This document shows positions 29,644 through 38,071 of a DNA stretch of 64,000 nt, piece after piece. The notes below the pieces were generated by a model. The model worked only from the letters and a program-made list of their open reading frames with translations. It did not search any database and was not told the origin of the DNA. Position 1 is the first letter of the stretch, and each line of letters opens with the position of its first letter. Made by a program: the position numbers and the translations under genes. The DNA is from Pelomonas sp. Root1217 (lineage in GTDB: Bacteria; Pseudomonadota; Gammaproteobacteria; Burkholderiales; Burkholderiaceae_C): NCBI RefSeq assembly GCF_001425705.1, contig NZ_LMDC01000028.1, forward strand, positions 849,536 through 913,535, in the 5' to 3' direction.

Positions 29644-30446
29644 CACCGATCCTTGAACTCGGGCTTGCGCTTGTCCATGAAGGCCGCCACGCCTTCCTGG
29701 TAGTCGTAGGAAAAGCCCAACTGGCTTTGCAGCGCTGCCTCGAGCTTGAGAGCGGGCTCGAAGTCGAGCTTCAGCGCTTCATCCAGCGCGCGGCGGGTCT
29801 CCACCAGCGCCCGCGTGGGCATGCCGGCCAGCTTCTGCGCGATGGTCATGGCGGTGTCCTGCAACTCGGCATCTGGCACCACGCGCGAGATCAACCCCAG
29901 CCGCTCGGCCTCCACCGCCTTCAGCTTGTCGCCCAGCAGCGCCAGCTCCAGCGCCTTGGCACGGCCGACGAGGCGCGGCAGCAGCCAGGTGCCGCCGCAG
30001 TCCGGCAGCAGGCCGATCTTGGAGAAGGCCTGGATGAAGCTGGCGCTTTCGCCCGCCAACACCAGGTCGCAGCCGAAGGCCATGTTGGCGCCTGCGCCGG
30101 CCGCCACGCCGTTGACGGCGGCCACCACCGGGACCGGCATGCTGCGCAGCCGCAGCGCCAGCGGGATGTAGTAGTGGTCCAGCATGTGGCCAATGTCCTT
30201 CGGCGCCGTACCGGCCTCCCGGCTGGGCGCCACATGCGGGTCGGCCAGGTCCTGGCCGGCGCTGAAGGCGCGGCCGGCGCCGGTGATCAGCACGCAGCGC
30301 GTCGTGCCGTCCTCGGCAGCACCTTCCAGCGCCTGGCGGAGCTGGCCCAGCATGGCCGCCGTGAACGCATTGAGCGCCTCGGGGCGGTTCAGGCGCAGCA
30401 GGCGCACGGCGCCGTGCTGTTCAATCTGGATCAGGTGTTCGGACAT
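29643..30446 (-). CDS. paaG: Ring-1,2-epoxyphenylacetyl-CoA isomerase PaaG
   Basis: A 267-residue crotonase-family enzyme, first gene of the paa operon. It converts the ring epoxide to oxepin-CoA. Family features: N-terminal RLLRLNRPEALNAF, oxyanion-hole segments FSAGQDLADPHV and VNGVAAGAGANMAFGCDL, and the catalytic Asp in KIGLLPDCGGTWLLPRLVG. The start codon lies only 11 bp from the inverted-repeat operator and about 20 bp after the predicted transcription start, so the leader is very short. Confidence 0.93.
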   Translation of the reverse strand: MSEHLIQIEQHGAVRLLRLNRPEALNAFTAAMLGQLRQALEGAAEDGTTRCVLITGAGRAFSAGQDLADPHVAPSREAGTAPKDIGHMLDHYYIPLALRLRSMPVPVVAAVNGVAAGAGANMAFGCDLVLAGESASFIQAFSKIGLLPDCGGTWLLPRLVGRAKALELALLGDKLKAVEAERLGLISRVVPDAELQDTAMTIAQKLAGMPTRALVETRRALDEALKLDFEPALKLEAALQSQLGFSYDYQEGVAAFMDKRKPEFKDR

Positions 30447-30457
30447 GGAATTTCTCT

Positions 30458-30471
30458 ACCGACCGGTCGGT
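30458..30471. promoter_or_regulatory. 14-bp palindromic operator, likely PaaR site
   Basis: ACCGACCGGTCGGT is a perfect palindrome located 11 bp upstream of paaG and immediately downstream of the predicted -10, covering the likely start site. Size and symmetry suit a TetR dimer, and paaR is in the same operon. Binding by PaaR is inferred. Confidence 0.75.
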
Positions 30472-30473
30472 TA

Positions 30474-30502
30474 ATCGTAGGAGCGACCTTGATTTGGATC
30501 AA
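30474..30502 (-). promoter_or_regulatory. Sigma70-type promoter of the paa operon
   Basis: Reading the minus strand, TTGATC (30502-30497) and TACGAT (30479-30474) are separated by exactly 17 bp, each 4 of 6 to consensus. Predicted start is near 30467, within the palindromic operator, giving a leader of about 20 bases to paaG. Confidence 0.65.
30489..30502. promoter_or_regulatory. FNR/Anr-type box over the paa -35
   Basis: TTGATTTGGATCAA matches the FNR-family consensus TTGAT-N4-ATCAA at all ten defined positions. Its left arm on the minus strand is the predicted -35 hexamer, so occupancy should block RNA polymerase. Control of an O2-dependent pathway by an oxygen-responsive regulator is plausible but inferred. 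Confidence 0.65.
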
Positions 30503-30520
30503 GTGCGCCGCGGGAAAACC

Positions 30521-31462
30521 CTAGTCTTTGATGATTTCGACGGCGTCGACCAGGGCGGCGACATGGCCCGACCGAGGCGGTGCAAAGCCCGAAGCCGTGC
30601 AGGCCGCGGCGCCGGCCGCCAGCGCCCAGCGCAGGTGGTGTTCGGCCGGTGCGCCGGCGTTGCGCATGAGGCTGTCCAGCAGGCCGGCCAAAGTCGAATC
30701 GCCGGCGCCCACGGTGTCCACCACGTCCACTCGGGGCGGCCTGCCCGTGGCCTCCTCGACGCCGTGATACAGCGTCGCCTCCGCCTTGCCGCGCGTCAGC
30801 AGCAGCCAGGCGCCGGGGTTCCAGGCGGCGATCTGCGCCAGGCCGGAACGGTAGTCGGGCAGGCGGAACAAGCCGCGCAGGTCCTCGTCGGACACCTTGA
30901 TGACGTCGGCCAGCCGGCACATCTGCTCCAGCGTGTCGTCGTAGCTGGCGTCCATCGGCGGCGCGCGGAAGTTGGGGTCATAGCTGATCAGCCGGCCTTC
31001 CGCCTTCAAGGCCTCGGCCAGCGACAGCAGCCGCGCGGCAAGCGGCTGGCGCACCAGGCCCAGGCTGCCGAAGTGCGCCCAGCGCAGCCCACGCGTCCAG
31101 CCCACGGGCAGGCCCTCGGGACGGAAATGCAGGTCGGCGCTGTCCTGGCCAATGAAGAAATAGCGCGGCGGGTCGACCTCGTGCACCACGGCGAGCAGCG
31201 GCGGTCGCGGCAGTTGCTGTATGAAGCGCATGTCAAGGTTGGCTTCCTGACTGCATTGCCAGATCTCGGCACCAAAAGGGTCCTGGCTGATGGCGCCCGC
31301 AAAGGCGCTCAGCTGGCCCAGCGCCGACATCGCGACCGCCACATTCCAGGGTGCACCGCCGCAGGCGCTGCGCCAACGGTCCGGCCCGATGCGGATCAGA
31401 TCGGTCAGCGCTTCGCCAAACGCAATGAACTGCGGCAAGTCGGGGTGAAGGATCTCGGCCAT
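30521..31462 (-). CDS. PfkB-family sugar kinase (fructokinase-like)
   Basis: A 313-residue ribokinase-fold kinase. N-terminal FIAFGEALTDLI and the GGAPWNVAVAMSALG substrate-binding segment are typical, and the ATP/anion-hole signature is DTVGAGDSTLAGLL with the catalytic Asp. Wording is closest to fructokinases (GADPFGAEIWQ-like SQDPFGAEIWQ). Start at ATG 31462 (MAEILHPDLPQF); an upstream in-frame ATG at 31561 runs into the divergent moaA region and adds an unlike lead. It ends just upstream of the paa promoter. Confidence 0.85.
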   Translation of the reverse strand: MAEILHPDLPQFIAFGEALTDLIRIGPDRWRSACGGAPWNVAVAMSALGQLSAFAGAISQDPFGAEIWQCSQEANLDMRFIQQLPRPPLLAVVHEVDPPRYFFIGQDSADLHFRPEGLPVGWTRGLRWAHFGSLGLVRQPLAARLLSLAEALKAEGRLISYDPNFRAPPMDASYDDTLEQMCRLADVIKVSDEDLRGLFRLPDYRSGLAQIAAWNPGAWLLLTRGKAEATLYHGVEEATGRPPRVDVVDTVGAGDSTLAGLLDSLMRNAGAPAEHHLRWALAAGAAACTASGFAPPRSGHVAALVDAVEIIKD

Positions 31463-31534
31463 CCGTGCCGATTCAAACGCGCCCGGGCAAGCACCGCAAG
31501 TGCCAGGAGATTCGCCCGCTGACACAATCCCGGC

Positions 31535-32647
31535 ATGACCGCCCGCGTGATTCCCCTGCACGACGCCCGCCCGCTACGCGTCGCGCCGCCGGCCTTGGCC
31601 AGCCAGACCGGTCTCCCACTGGCCGACGTGCTAGGCCGGCCGCTGCGTGACCTGCGCATCTCGGTCACGGACCGCTGCAATTTCCGCTGCGGCTACTGCA
31701 TGCCCAAGCAGGTTTTTGACAAACACCATGAATTCCTGCCCCATGCCGATCTCCTCAGTTTTGAGGAGATCGAGCGGCTGGCCCGGGTCTTCGTTGGCCT
31801 GGGCGTCGAAAAACTGCGCATCACCGGCGGCGAACCGACGCTGCGCCGCCACCTGGAAACCCTGATCGGGATGCTGGCCCAGCTGCGCACGCCCGATGGC
31901 CGCGAGCTGGACCTGACGCTGACCACCAACGGCTCCACGCTGGTGAAGAAGGCCGCCGGTTTGCGAGCCGCCGGGCTCAAGCGCCTGACCGTCAGCCTGG
32001 ACGGGCTGGACGACGCCGTCTTCCAGCGCATGAACGACGTCGGCTTTCCCGTGGCGGACGTGCTTGCCGGCATCCACGCGGCGCAGGCCGTGGGCCTAGG
32101 GCCGATCAAGGTCAACATGGTCGTGCAACACGGCGTCAATGACGACCAGATCCTGGCGATGGCGCGCCACTTCAGGCACACCGGCATCGTGCTGCGCTTC
32201 ATTGAATACATGGACGTCGGCGCCACCAACGGCTGGCGCATGGACCAGGTGCTGCCCAGTAGCGAAGTGCAGCGGCGCATCGCCGCCGAGTTCCCCATCA
32301 CACCGCTGTCGCACAGCGCGCCGGGCGAGACCGCCGAGCGCTGGGCCTATGCCGACGGCGCCGGTGAGATTGGCTTCATCTCCAGCGTGACCCGGGCCTT
32401 CTGCGGCGACTGCAACCGCGCCCGGTTGTCGACCGAAGGCCGGCTCTACACCTGCCTGTTCGCACACCGCGGGCATGACCTGCGCGGTTTGCTGCGCGGC
32501 GAAGCTCCGGTCACCGATGGGCAACTCGCCAGCGCCGTCGCTGGTGTCTGGAGCGGCCGTGCGGACCGCTATTCGCAGTTGCGCAGCCAGGGCGATCCGA
32601 CGCCAGATGGCGAACGTCGCGTCGAGATGCATTACATCGGTGGATGA
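31535..32647 (+). CDS. moaA: GTP 3',8-cyclase MoaA
   Basis: A 370-residue radical-SAM enzyme for the first step of molybdenum-cofactor synthesis. The SAM cluster motif is [12 protein letters not shown] (CxxxCxxC). The second [4Fe-4S] cluster is held by [18 protein letters not shown] in the C-terminal part, and the protein ends with the GG (HYIGG) needed for GTP handling. Other hallmarks: [26 protein letters not shown] and RFIEYMDVG. It overlaps mobA by 8 bp, so the two are coupled. Confidence 0.96.
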   Translation: MTARVIPLHDARPLRVAPPALASQTGLPLADVLGRPLRDLRISVTDRCNFRCGYCMPKQVFDKHHEFLPHADLLSFEEIERLARVFVGLGVEKLRITGGEPTLRRHLETLIGMLAQLRTPDGRELDLTLTTNGSTLVKKAAGLRAAGLKRLTVSLDGLDDAVFQRMNDVGFPVADVLAGIHAAQAVGLGPIKVNMVVQHGVNDDQILAMARHFRHTGIVLRFIEYMDVGATNGWRMDQVLPSSEVQRRIAAEFPITPLSHSAPGETAERWAYADGAGEIGFISSVTRAFCGDCNRARLSTEGRLYTCLFAHRGHDLRGLLRGEAPVTDGQLASAVAGVWSGRADRYSQLRSQGDPTPDGERRVEMHYIGG

Positions 32648-33200
32648 GCTTCACGCCGTCATCCTGGCCGGTGGCCGCGGCACACGGATGGGTGGCGCGG
32701 ACAAAGGGTTGCAGTTGCTGGACGGTCGTCCGCTCGTCAGCCACGTCATCGGACGCCTGGCACCACAGGCGCGCCGCGTGCTGATCAGCGCTAATCGCAA
32801 TCTCGACGCCTACGCCGCCCTCGGTCACCCGGTCGTCAACGACCCGCACGGCCTCGAGTTCGCCGGCCCGCTGGCCGGCATGCTTGCGGGCCTCAATGCC
32901 ATTCCCGACGACGCCTGGCTGCTGACCGCGCCCTGCGACTGCCCGCACCTGCCACTCGACCTGGCCGAACGCCTGCTGGCAGCCGCCCTGCCCTGCGGCC
33001 TCGCGTTTGCCCAGGCCGCGCGCGAACACCCGACGCATGCGCTGCTGCACGCCCGCCTGCGCGAGCCGCTGGCCACCCATCTGCAGGCTGGCGGCCGCGC
33101 CGTGCTGGGCTGGATGCGCTCGCAGCCGCATGGCGTCGCCCGCTTTGACGACGAGACTGCCTTTGCCAACCTCAACCACCTCACCGACCTGCATGGCTGA
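32640..33200 (+). CDS. mobA: Molybdenum cofactor guanylyltransferase MobA
   Basis: A 186-residue nucleotidyltransferase attaching GMP to molybdopterin. The GTP-binding loop [17 protein letters not shown] stands at the very N terminus, which fixes the start at GTG 32640 ([12 protein letters not shown]), inside the last codons of moaA. Further family parts: [20 protein letters not shown] and [12 protein letters not shown]. It overlaps the GNAT gene by 8 bp. Confidence 0.92.
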   Translation: MDELHAVILAGGRGTRMGGADKGLQLLDGRPLVSHVIGRLAPQARRVLISANRNLDAYAALGHPVVNDPHGLEFAGPLAGMLAGLNAIPDDAWLLTAPCDCPHLPLDLAERLLAAALPCGLAFAQAAREHPTHALLHARLREPLATHLQAGGRAVLGWMRSQPHGVARFDDETAFANLNHLTDLHG

Positions 33201-33717
33201 ACTTGTGATTCGCCCCATGGCCGAACCCGACCTGCTCGCCTACAAGGCGCTGCGCGACGCGATGCTGGCCGGCCACCCAGACGCCTTCACGTCAGACGCC
33301 GAGACCGAAGGCCAGCGCGACCTGTCCAGCTACCGCAACCGCCTGGCCGGCGGCAGCAATGGCGGCACGCTGTTCACGCTGGTGGCGCTGGATGACGCCC
33401 GCCTCGTCGGCGCGCTGACCTGCGAGCGCGAACCGCGCGTGAAAGTCAATCACATCGCCCACCTGATCGGCATGATGGTGTCCGACACCCATCGCGGCCG
33501 CGGCATCGGACGGGCCCTGCTCGTCGCCACCATCGGCAGGCTCAGGGCCACGCCCGGCCTGGCGCAGGTCACGCTGAGCGTCACGGCCACGAACCGCAAC
33601 GCCATCGGCCTGTACGAGAGCCAGGGCTTCACGCGCTATGGCAGCCTGCCAGACGCCATACGGCTGCCCGATGGCCGCAGCCTCACCAAGGATCTGATGC
33701 GGCTAAGGCTCGATTAG
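33193..33717 (+). CDS. GNAT-family N-acetyltransferase
   Basis: A 174-residue acetyl-CoA-dependent acetyltransferase. The acetyl-CoA loop (motif A) is MVSDTHRGRGIGRALL, followed by LSVTATNRNAIGLYESQGF as in RimI-like members. Start ATG 33193 ([14 protein letters not shown]) overlaps mobA by 8 bp. Substrate unknown. The last 15 bp overlap the convergent YceI-like gene. Confidence 0.88.
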   Translation: MAELVIRPMAEPDLLAYKALRDAMLAGHPDAFTSDAETEGQRDLSSYRNRLAGGSNGGTLFTLVALDDARLVGALTCEREPRVKVNHIAHLIGMMVSDTHRGRGIGRALLVATIGRLRATPGLAQVTLSVTATNRNAIGLYESQGFTRYGSLPDAIRLPDGRSLTKDLMRLRLD

Positions 33718-34308
33718 ATCGAACTGCACCACCAGCGCGTCCTGCACCGCCAGCAGCCCGCCCAGCACCGTGAAGGGCTGGATACCGAACTCGCTCTGCG
33801 GGATGACCACCTCGCCGCGAGCACGCTTGGCTGCAAGCTCGACGACGAACCAATGCCGACGCGTGACGCCATGCAGCGTGATCTCGGCCTCGACGGCGCG
33901 CCGATCGCCTTCCCCGAGCAGCTGCAGCGTGCGAACGACGACCTCGGGATGGACGGCCGCCTCGAGTGCCTTGAGCAGATTGGCCCGTGTGCCGGCTCGC
34001 GCCTCGGCGTCCACAGCGCTGGCAAACGCCGGCCCCAGTTGGTCACGCAGGCCCTGGGGATCAATGTCCAGCGCGTCCAGCCGAAAGCTCAGCACCGGCC
34101 CGGCCGCCGGCCAGCCCACCCGCAAGTCACCGGCGCGCAGCACGTGGTTGTGGCCCAGGCGCGCCGCCGTGCCGCCGCGAAAGACGAGGATGCGCAGCTC
34201 GTTTCCGGCGGCCGCCGCCGGCATGCGGGCGGGGGGCGGGCTGGCGCAACCGGCCAGCGTGGCCAACGTCACCATCAGCAACAGCCGGCGCTTCGGTGTC
34301 GTTTGCAC
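33703..34308 (-). CDS. YceI-like lipoprotein
   Basis: About 201 residues. A lipoprotein signal (LLLMVTLATLAGC) leads to a YceI-type lipocalin-like beta barrel: RLGHNHVLRAGDLRV, LSFRLDALDIDP, ITLHGVTRRHWFVVEL and IPQSEFGIQPFTVLGGLLAVQDALVV are in family order. Such proteins bind isoprenoid-like lipids in the periplasm. The start is not ATG: GTG 34308 gives a normal signal peptide; TTG 34314 is two codons longer. Function is inferred from family only. Confidence 0.72.
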   Translation of the reverse strand: MQTTPKRRLLLMVTLATLAGCASPPPARMPAAAAGNELRILVFRGGTAARLGHNHVLRAGDLRVGWPAAGPVLSFRLDALDIDPQGLRDQLGPAFASAVDAEARAGTRANLLKALEAAVHPEVVVRTLQLLGEGDRRAVEAEITLHGVTRRHWFVVELAAKRARGEVVIPQSEFGIQPFTVLGGLLAVQDALVVQFDLIEP

Positions 34309-34411
34309 ACTCAACTCAGGGGTTCTCCGAGGGATTTTGTAAGCCGGCGCACAACGATGCTGCGCCGGGCTGGACTAGCATAGCCACCATCCTCCTCAAC
34401 GGAGCCTGCCC

Positions 34412-34951
34412 ATGGCCAGCCTGTTCCGCCCCGCCCTCGATCTGATGGCGCAATACGCCGCCTACCACCGCGACCGCCGCAACATCGCGACCCATTTCGT
34501 CGGCATTCCCCTCATCGTCTTCGCCATCAGTGCCTTGCTCGCGCGCGCCGAGTTCTCCATCGGCGATACGCCGATGAATGCGGCCATCGTGCTGTGGGCG
34601 TTGTCGGCGCTCTGGTACCTGACGCGCGGCAACCTGGCGCTCGGCTTGGCCACCACGGTCGTCAACGGCATGCTGACGGCGCTGGCCATGATCGCCGCCC
34701 AGGGTTCGATGACGAGCTGGCTCGTCATCGGCATCGGCAGCTTCGTCGTCGGCTGGGTGTTCCAGTTCATCGGCCACTACTACGAGGGCAAGAAGCCCGC
34801 CTTTGTCGACGACCTCGTCGGCCTGCTCGTCGGCCCGATGTTCGTCGTGGGCGAGGGTATGTTCATGCTCGGCTGGGGCCGCGCGCTGCTGGCCGAGATC
34901 GAACGCCGCGTGGGGCCCACGCATCTGCGCGACCTGGCTCACCCCGTTTAA
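34412..34951 (+). CDS. Mpo1-like (DUF962) membrane protein
   Basis: A 179-residue integral membrane protein of the Mpo1/DUF962 family. Conserved metal-ligand segments are visible: YHRDRRNIATHFVGIPL near 17-33 and FQFIGHYYEGKKPAFVDD near 115-132. Four hydrophobic helices lie between and after. The yeast member is a Fe-dependent dioxygenase of 2-hydroxy fatty acids; the bacterial role is not established. A 24-bp gap separates it from the small membrane gene downstream. Confidence 0.85.
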   Translation: MASLFRPALDLMAQYAAYHRDRRNIATHFVGIPLIVFAISALLARAEFSIGDTPMNAAIVLWALSALWYLTRGNLALGLATTVVNGMLTALAMIAAQGSMTSWLVIGIGSFVVGWVFQFIGHYYEGKKPAFVDDLVGLLVGPMFVVGEGMFMLGWGRALLAEIERRVGPTHLRDLAHPV

Positions 34952-34975
34952 CGTCGCATTACCGTCACGTCGTTT

Positions 34976-35254
34976 GTGACCGTGTACCTCCGCTATGCCT
35001 TCGCTGCGCTTCCTGCCGCAGTCACCTTCGGAGGCTGGCAGCTTGCGGCTTGGGCCTACGTGCACTTCGGCTGCTCGGGCAGCCTTAAAAGCTTGGCTCC
35101 ATGCTTTGCGGGGGAGGTGAACCTTCTTCCGTGGCTTGGTCTAGGCCTATTCTGGTGTCAGTTGCTTGTTTGGGTGGCAGTACCCATCTCGCTATGGCTC
35201 ATGCTTCGCGTCTTTGCGCTTCATCATGCTCGGCACTCTGGCTCGGCAATCTAA
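34976..35254 (+). CDS. Small hypothetical membrane protein
   Basis: A 92-residue protein with GTG start, beginning 24 bp after the Mpo1-like gene. It has about two or three hydrophobic helices (RYAFAALPAAVTFGGWQLAAWAY; LPWLGLGLFWCQLLVWVAVPISLWLML) and a His/Arg tail. No family is recognised. Its codon use is a little more AT-rich than the neighbours. The coding call rests on its position, clean membrane pattern and open frame. Confidence 0.5.
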   Translation: MTVYLRYAFAALPAAVTFGGWQLAAWAYVHFGCSGSLKSLAPCFAGEVNLLPWLGLGLFWCQLLVWVAVPISLWLMLRVFALHHARHSGSAI

Positions 35255-35297
35255 ACCGTTCCAGCCGACTGCCTTCGGCCGCGGCTGAGCGCCAACA

Positions 35298-36311
35298 ATG
35301 ACCGGCATTCTTGTCATGGGCGCCGGCTCCGTCGGCTGCTTTGTCGGCGGCCTGACCCAGTTGGCCGGCGTGCCGGTCCATTTCGTCGGCCGCCCGCGGG
35401 TGCTGGCCAACCTGCGCAAGCACGGCTTGCGGCTGACCGATCAGGACGGGCTGGACCGCCACATCCCCGCACTGGACCTGCGCCTGCATGAAGAGCTGCC
35501 CGCCGGCCTGAAGCCCGACCTGGTGCTGCTGTGCGTGAAGTCCGGCGCCACCGCCGAAGCCGCCACGGCGCTGGGGCTGACGCTGCCGCTGGGCACGCCC
35601 GTCGTCAGCCTGCAGAACGGCATCGCCAATGCCGACGCCGCCCGCGCGGCCGCGCCGCAGCTGCACTGGCACGCGGGCATGGTGCCCTACAACATCGCCG
35701 AGATCGGCCCCGGCCGCTACCACCGTGGCACCGGTGGGTCGCTCGCGGCCGAGGGCTCAGCCGAGGATCTGGCTCTTGCCGCCTGGCGGACGGCCCTGGC
35801 CCGCATGGGCATGGGGCTGGAGCTGTATGCGGACTTGGCGCCGGTGCAATGGGGCAAGCTGCTGCTGAATCTGAACAACCCGGTCAATGCACTGTCCGGC
35901 CGGCCGTTGCGCGACGAGTTGCTTGAGCGCGGCTACCGCCGCGTGTTGGCGGCCCTGCAGGAGGAAGCCCTCGACCTGCTGAATGCGGCGCAACGCCCGG
36001 TCGCCCAGCTCACGCCACTGCCGCCGCGCCGGCTGATCACACTGCTGCGCATGCCGACATTCGTCTTCCGCCTGGCCGCCGCGCGCATGTTGCGCATCGA
36101 TGCCAAGGCCCGCTCCAGTATGGCCGACGACCTGACGCAGGGCCGCATGACCGAGATCGACGCGCTGTGCGGCGAGATCGTCCGCCTGGCCCGCAGCCAG
36201 GGACGCAGCGCACCGCTGAATGCGCGCATGCTGAACCTCGTCGAGTCCTGGCCCAAGCGCCGCCGGCCCTACACGCCCGTCGAGCTGCTGCAAGCCATCA
36301 GTTTGTCCTGA
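35298..36311 (+). CDS. Ketopantoate reductase-like oxidoreductase (ApbA/PanE family)
   Basis: A 337-residue NADPH-dependent reductase. The dinucleotide-binding loop is GAGSVGCFVGG at the N terminus, then VHFVGRPRVLANL. Later segments VSLQNGIANAD and WGKLLLNLNNPVNALSGRPL (with the catalytic Lys) and the C-terminal helical domain SSMADDLTQGRMTEIDALCGEIV match PanE. It may make pantoate for CoA, but many paralogues reduce other 2-keto acids, so no gene name is given. Confidence 0.87.
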   Translation: MTGILVMGAGSVGCFVGGLTQLAGVPVHFVGRPRVLANLRKHGLRLTDQDGLDRHIPALDLRLHEELPAGLKPDLVLLCVKSGATAEAATALGLTLPLGTPVVSLQNGIANADAARAAAPQLHWHAGMVPYNIAEIGPGRYHRGTGGSLAAEGSAEDLALAAWRTALARMGMGLELYADLAPVQWGKLLLNLNNPVNALSGRPLRDELLERGYRRVLAALQEEALDLLNAAQRPVAQLTPLPPRRLITLLRMPTFVFRLAAARMLRIDAKARSSMADDLTQGRMTEIDALCGEIVRLARSQGRSAPLNARMLNLVESWPKRRRPYTPVELLQAISLS

Positions 36312-36370
36312 ATTGATCCATCTCCGTCTGCCAGCGCGTGGCGGCGGATGCATGACGGCGGAACACTGGA

Positions 36371-36394
36371 GGCCTCAAACAACGCAACGAGGCC
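36371..36394 (+). promoter_or_regulatory. Leader hairpin over the ribosome site of the isochorismatase gene
   Basis: GGCCTC (36371-36376) and GAGGCC (36389-36394) are perfect inverted copies with a 12-base loop. The second arm is the only purine-rich sequence before ATG 36398, so pairing would hide the ribosome site. Confidence 0.3.
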
Positions 36395-36397
36395 CCC

Positions 36398-36976
36398 ATG
36401 ACTACCGCCCTCATCGTCATCGACGTCCAGCACTCCTTCACCCAGCGCCCCACATTCGAGACCGACGGCCTTCCGGCCTATCTGGCCGCGCAGAACCGCC
36501 TCATCGAGGGCTTCGAGGCTGCTGGCCTGCCCATCGTGCGGGTCTTCCACGTGCAGCCCGATGCCACCGGTGCTGACCCCTTCAGCCTGGAGAGCGGCCA
36601 TGTCCGCCCGCTTGAAGGCCTGCGCGACTTCAAGGCCGACCTGACCGTGCACAAGACCCGCCACAGCGCCCTGGTCGGCAGCGGTCTGGACGTGTGGCTG
36701 ACGCAGCGCGGCATCCGCCAGCTCGTCATCAGCGGCATCCGCACCGAGCAGTGCTGCGAGACGACGACCCGGCATGCGTCGGACCTCGGCTGGGACGTCA
36801 TCTACGTGCCCGAGGCGACACTCACGTTCACCATGCAACACCCCGACGGCTCGCCCCTGACCCCCGCCCAGCTCCGCGCCCGCACGGCCGCCGTGCTGGA
36901 TGGCCGCTTTGCCCGGATCATGGACGCGGAAGGCGCACTGCTGGCTGTCACTCAAGAGGAAGCCGCCATTGCCTGA
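36398..36976 (+). CDS. Isochorismatase-family cysteine hydrolase
   Basis: A 192-residue enzyme of the isochorismatase-like fold. The Asp-Lys-Cys triad is readable: D9 in LIVIDVQHSF, K86 in VHKTRHSAL and C119 in GIRTEQCCETTTRHA. Family members hydrolyse amides such as nicotinamide or N-carbamoyl compounds, or isochorismate; nothing here selects one. It overlaps the GlxA-type regulator gene by 8 bp, so that regulator probably controls this enzyme. Confidence 0.88.
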   Translation: MTTALIVIDVQHSFTQRPTFETDGLPAYLAAQNRLIEGFEAAGLPIVRVFHVQPDATGADPFSLESGHVRPLEGLRDFKADLTVHKTRHSALVGSGLDVWLTQRGIRQLVISGIRTEQCCETTTRHASDLGWDVIYVPEATLTFTMQHPDGSPLTPAQLRARTAAVLDGRFARIMDAEGALLAVTQEEAAIA

Positions 36977-37946
36977 ACCCCTACAGGTTGTCTTCGTCCT
37001 GCAGGACGACAGCCTCGTCCTCGACTGGGCCGGCCCGGCCGAGGCGCTGCGCCTGGCCAGCCTGGAGATCGCCGCGCTGCAGTTGGATGTCGCTCCCTTT
37101 GTGCTGCGCTTCGCCGGCACGCACAGCGAATCCACGGGTTCGGTCGGCATCCAGCTGCAGGCCCTCGAACCGCTGCCGGACCGCCTGCCCAAAGACAGCT
37201 GGATCGTGCTGGTGGGCCGCACCTCGGCCGCAGAGGCAAAGTCGCAAGCCTCGCGGCGCGAACTCATCGCCTGGCTGTCTCGCCTGGCACCTGGGCGACC
37301 CGGCCTGCGCCTGGTCACCGTCTGCTCCGGCGCCCTGCTGGCGGCGCAGGCCGGCCTGCTCGACGGCCGCCGCGCGACCACCCATCACCAGCACCTGGAC
37401 GACCTGGCCCGCCTCGCGCCCAGCTGCACGGTGCTGCAGGACCGCGCGTTCGTGCAGGACGGCAACGTCTTCACCAGCGCCGGCGTGACGGCCGGCATCG
37501 ATCTGGCTCTGCACCTGATCGCCGCGCATGCCGGTGAGCTGGTGGCGGCCCGCGTAGCCGAGCAGATGGCCGTGGCGCTGCGCCGTGGCCCGGCCGACCC
37601 CGAGCTGTCGCCGCTGCTGGCGCACCGCCAGCACCTGAACGCGCGCCTGCATCGCGTGCAGGATGCGCTGAGCGTCGCCCCGGCCGAAGACTGGCCGTTG
37701 GAGCGCATGGCCGATCTCGCCGCGACGACGCCGCGCACTCTGAGCCGCCTGTTCGCCCAGCATGCCGGCACCAGCCCGCAGGCCTATCTGCGCGGCGTGC
37801 GCCTGGCGGTGGCGAAACGTTCGCTCGAGACGGGCGCCAGCGTGGCCGCCGCCAGCGAAGCGGCGGGTTTCAACTCCGAGCTGCAGTTGAGACGCGCCTG
37901 GGCTGCGGTGGGCTGGCCCGGCACGCCGTCCAGCGCGAGGCGCTGA
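36969..37946 (+). CDS. GlxA-family AraC-type transcriptional regulator
   Basis: A 325-residue regulator with an N-terminal DJ-1/PfpI-like domain (about 1-175; VCSGALLAAQAGLLDGRRATTHHQ carries the elbow Cys) and a C-terminal AraC helix-turn-helix domain (about 225-320; WPLERMADLAATTPRTLSRLF and AASEAAGFNSELQLRRAW). The start is TTG 36969 (LPEPLQVVFVLQD), with AGAGGAAG eight bases before; it lies within the isochorismatase end. An upstream ATG at 36900 would overlap by 77 bp. Regulation of the adjoining hydrolase is inferred. Confidence 0.85.
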   Translation: MPEPLQVVFVLQDDSLVLDWAGPAEALRLASLEIAALQLDVAPFVLRFAGTHSESTGSVGIQLQALEPLPDRLPKDSWIVLVGRTSAAEAKSQASRRELIAWLSRLAPGRPGLRLVTVCSGALLAAQAGLLDGRRATTHHQHLDDLARLAPSCTVLQDRAFVQDGNVFTSAGVTAGIDLALHLIAAHAGELVAARVAEQMAVALRRGPADPELSPLLAHRQHLNARLHRVQDALSVAPAEDWPLERMADLAATTPRTLSRLFAQHAGTSPQAYLRGVRLAVAKRSLETGASVAAASEAAGFNSELQLRRAWAAVGWPGTPSSARR

Positions 37947-37962
37947 CGCGTTCGTCCCGCCG

Positions 37963-38047
37963 GATTGCAGTTCATCCGCCCGCGGCGGCGATCCGTCGCC
38001 CGGACGTCGCGCTGCCCGAGGTCAGTGACGAAACTGCAATCACTGAC
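37963..38047 (+). promoter_or_regulatory. Structured leader with two mutually exclusive inverted repeats
   Basis: Arm A GATTGCAGTT (37963-37972) pairs with AACTGCAATC (38032-38041). Arm B GTCAGTGA (38021-38028) pairs with TCACTGAC (38040-38047). The two right arms share bases 38040-38041 and the pairs interleave, so both cannot form fully together. A GGCGA/TCGCC hairpin lies between the left arms. The small secreted-protein ORF starts 24 bases later. An attenuator, RNA switch or twin operator would all fit. Confidence 0.45.
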
Positions 38048-38071
38048 CCAGCCAACCCACAGGAGCCCAGC

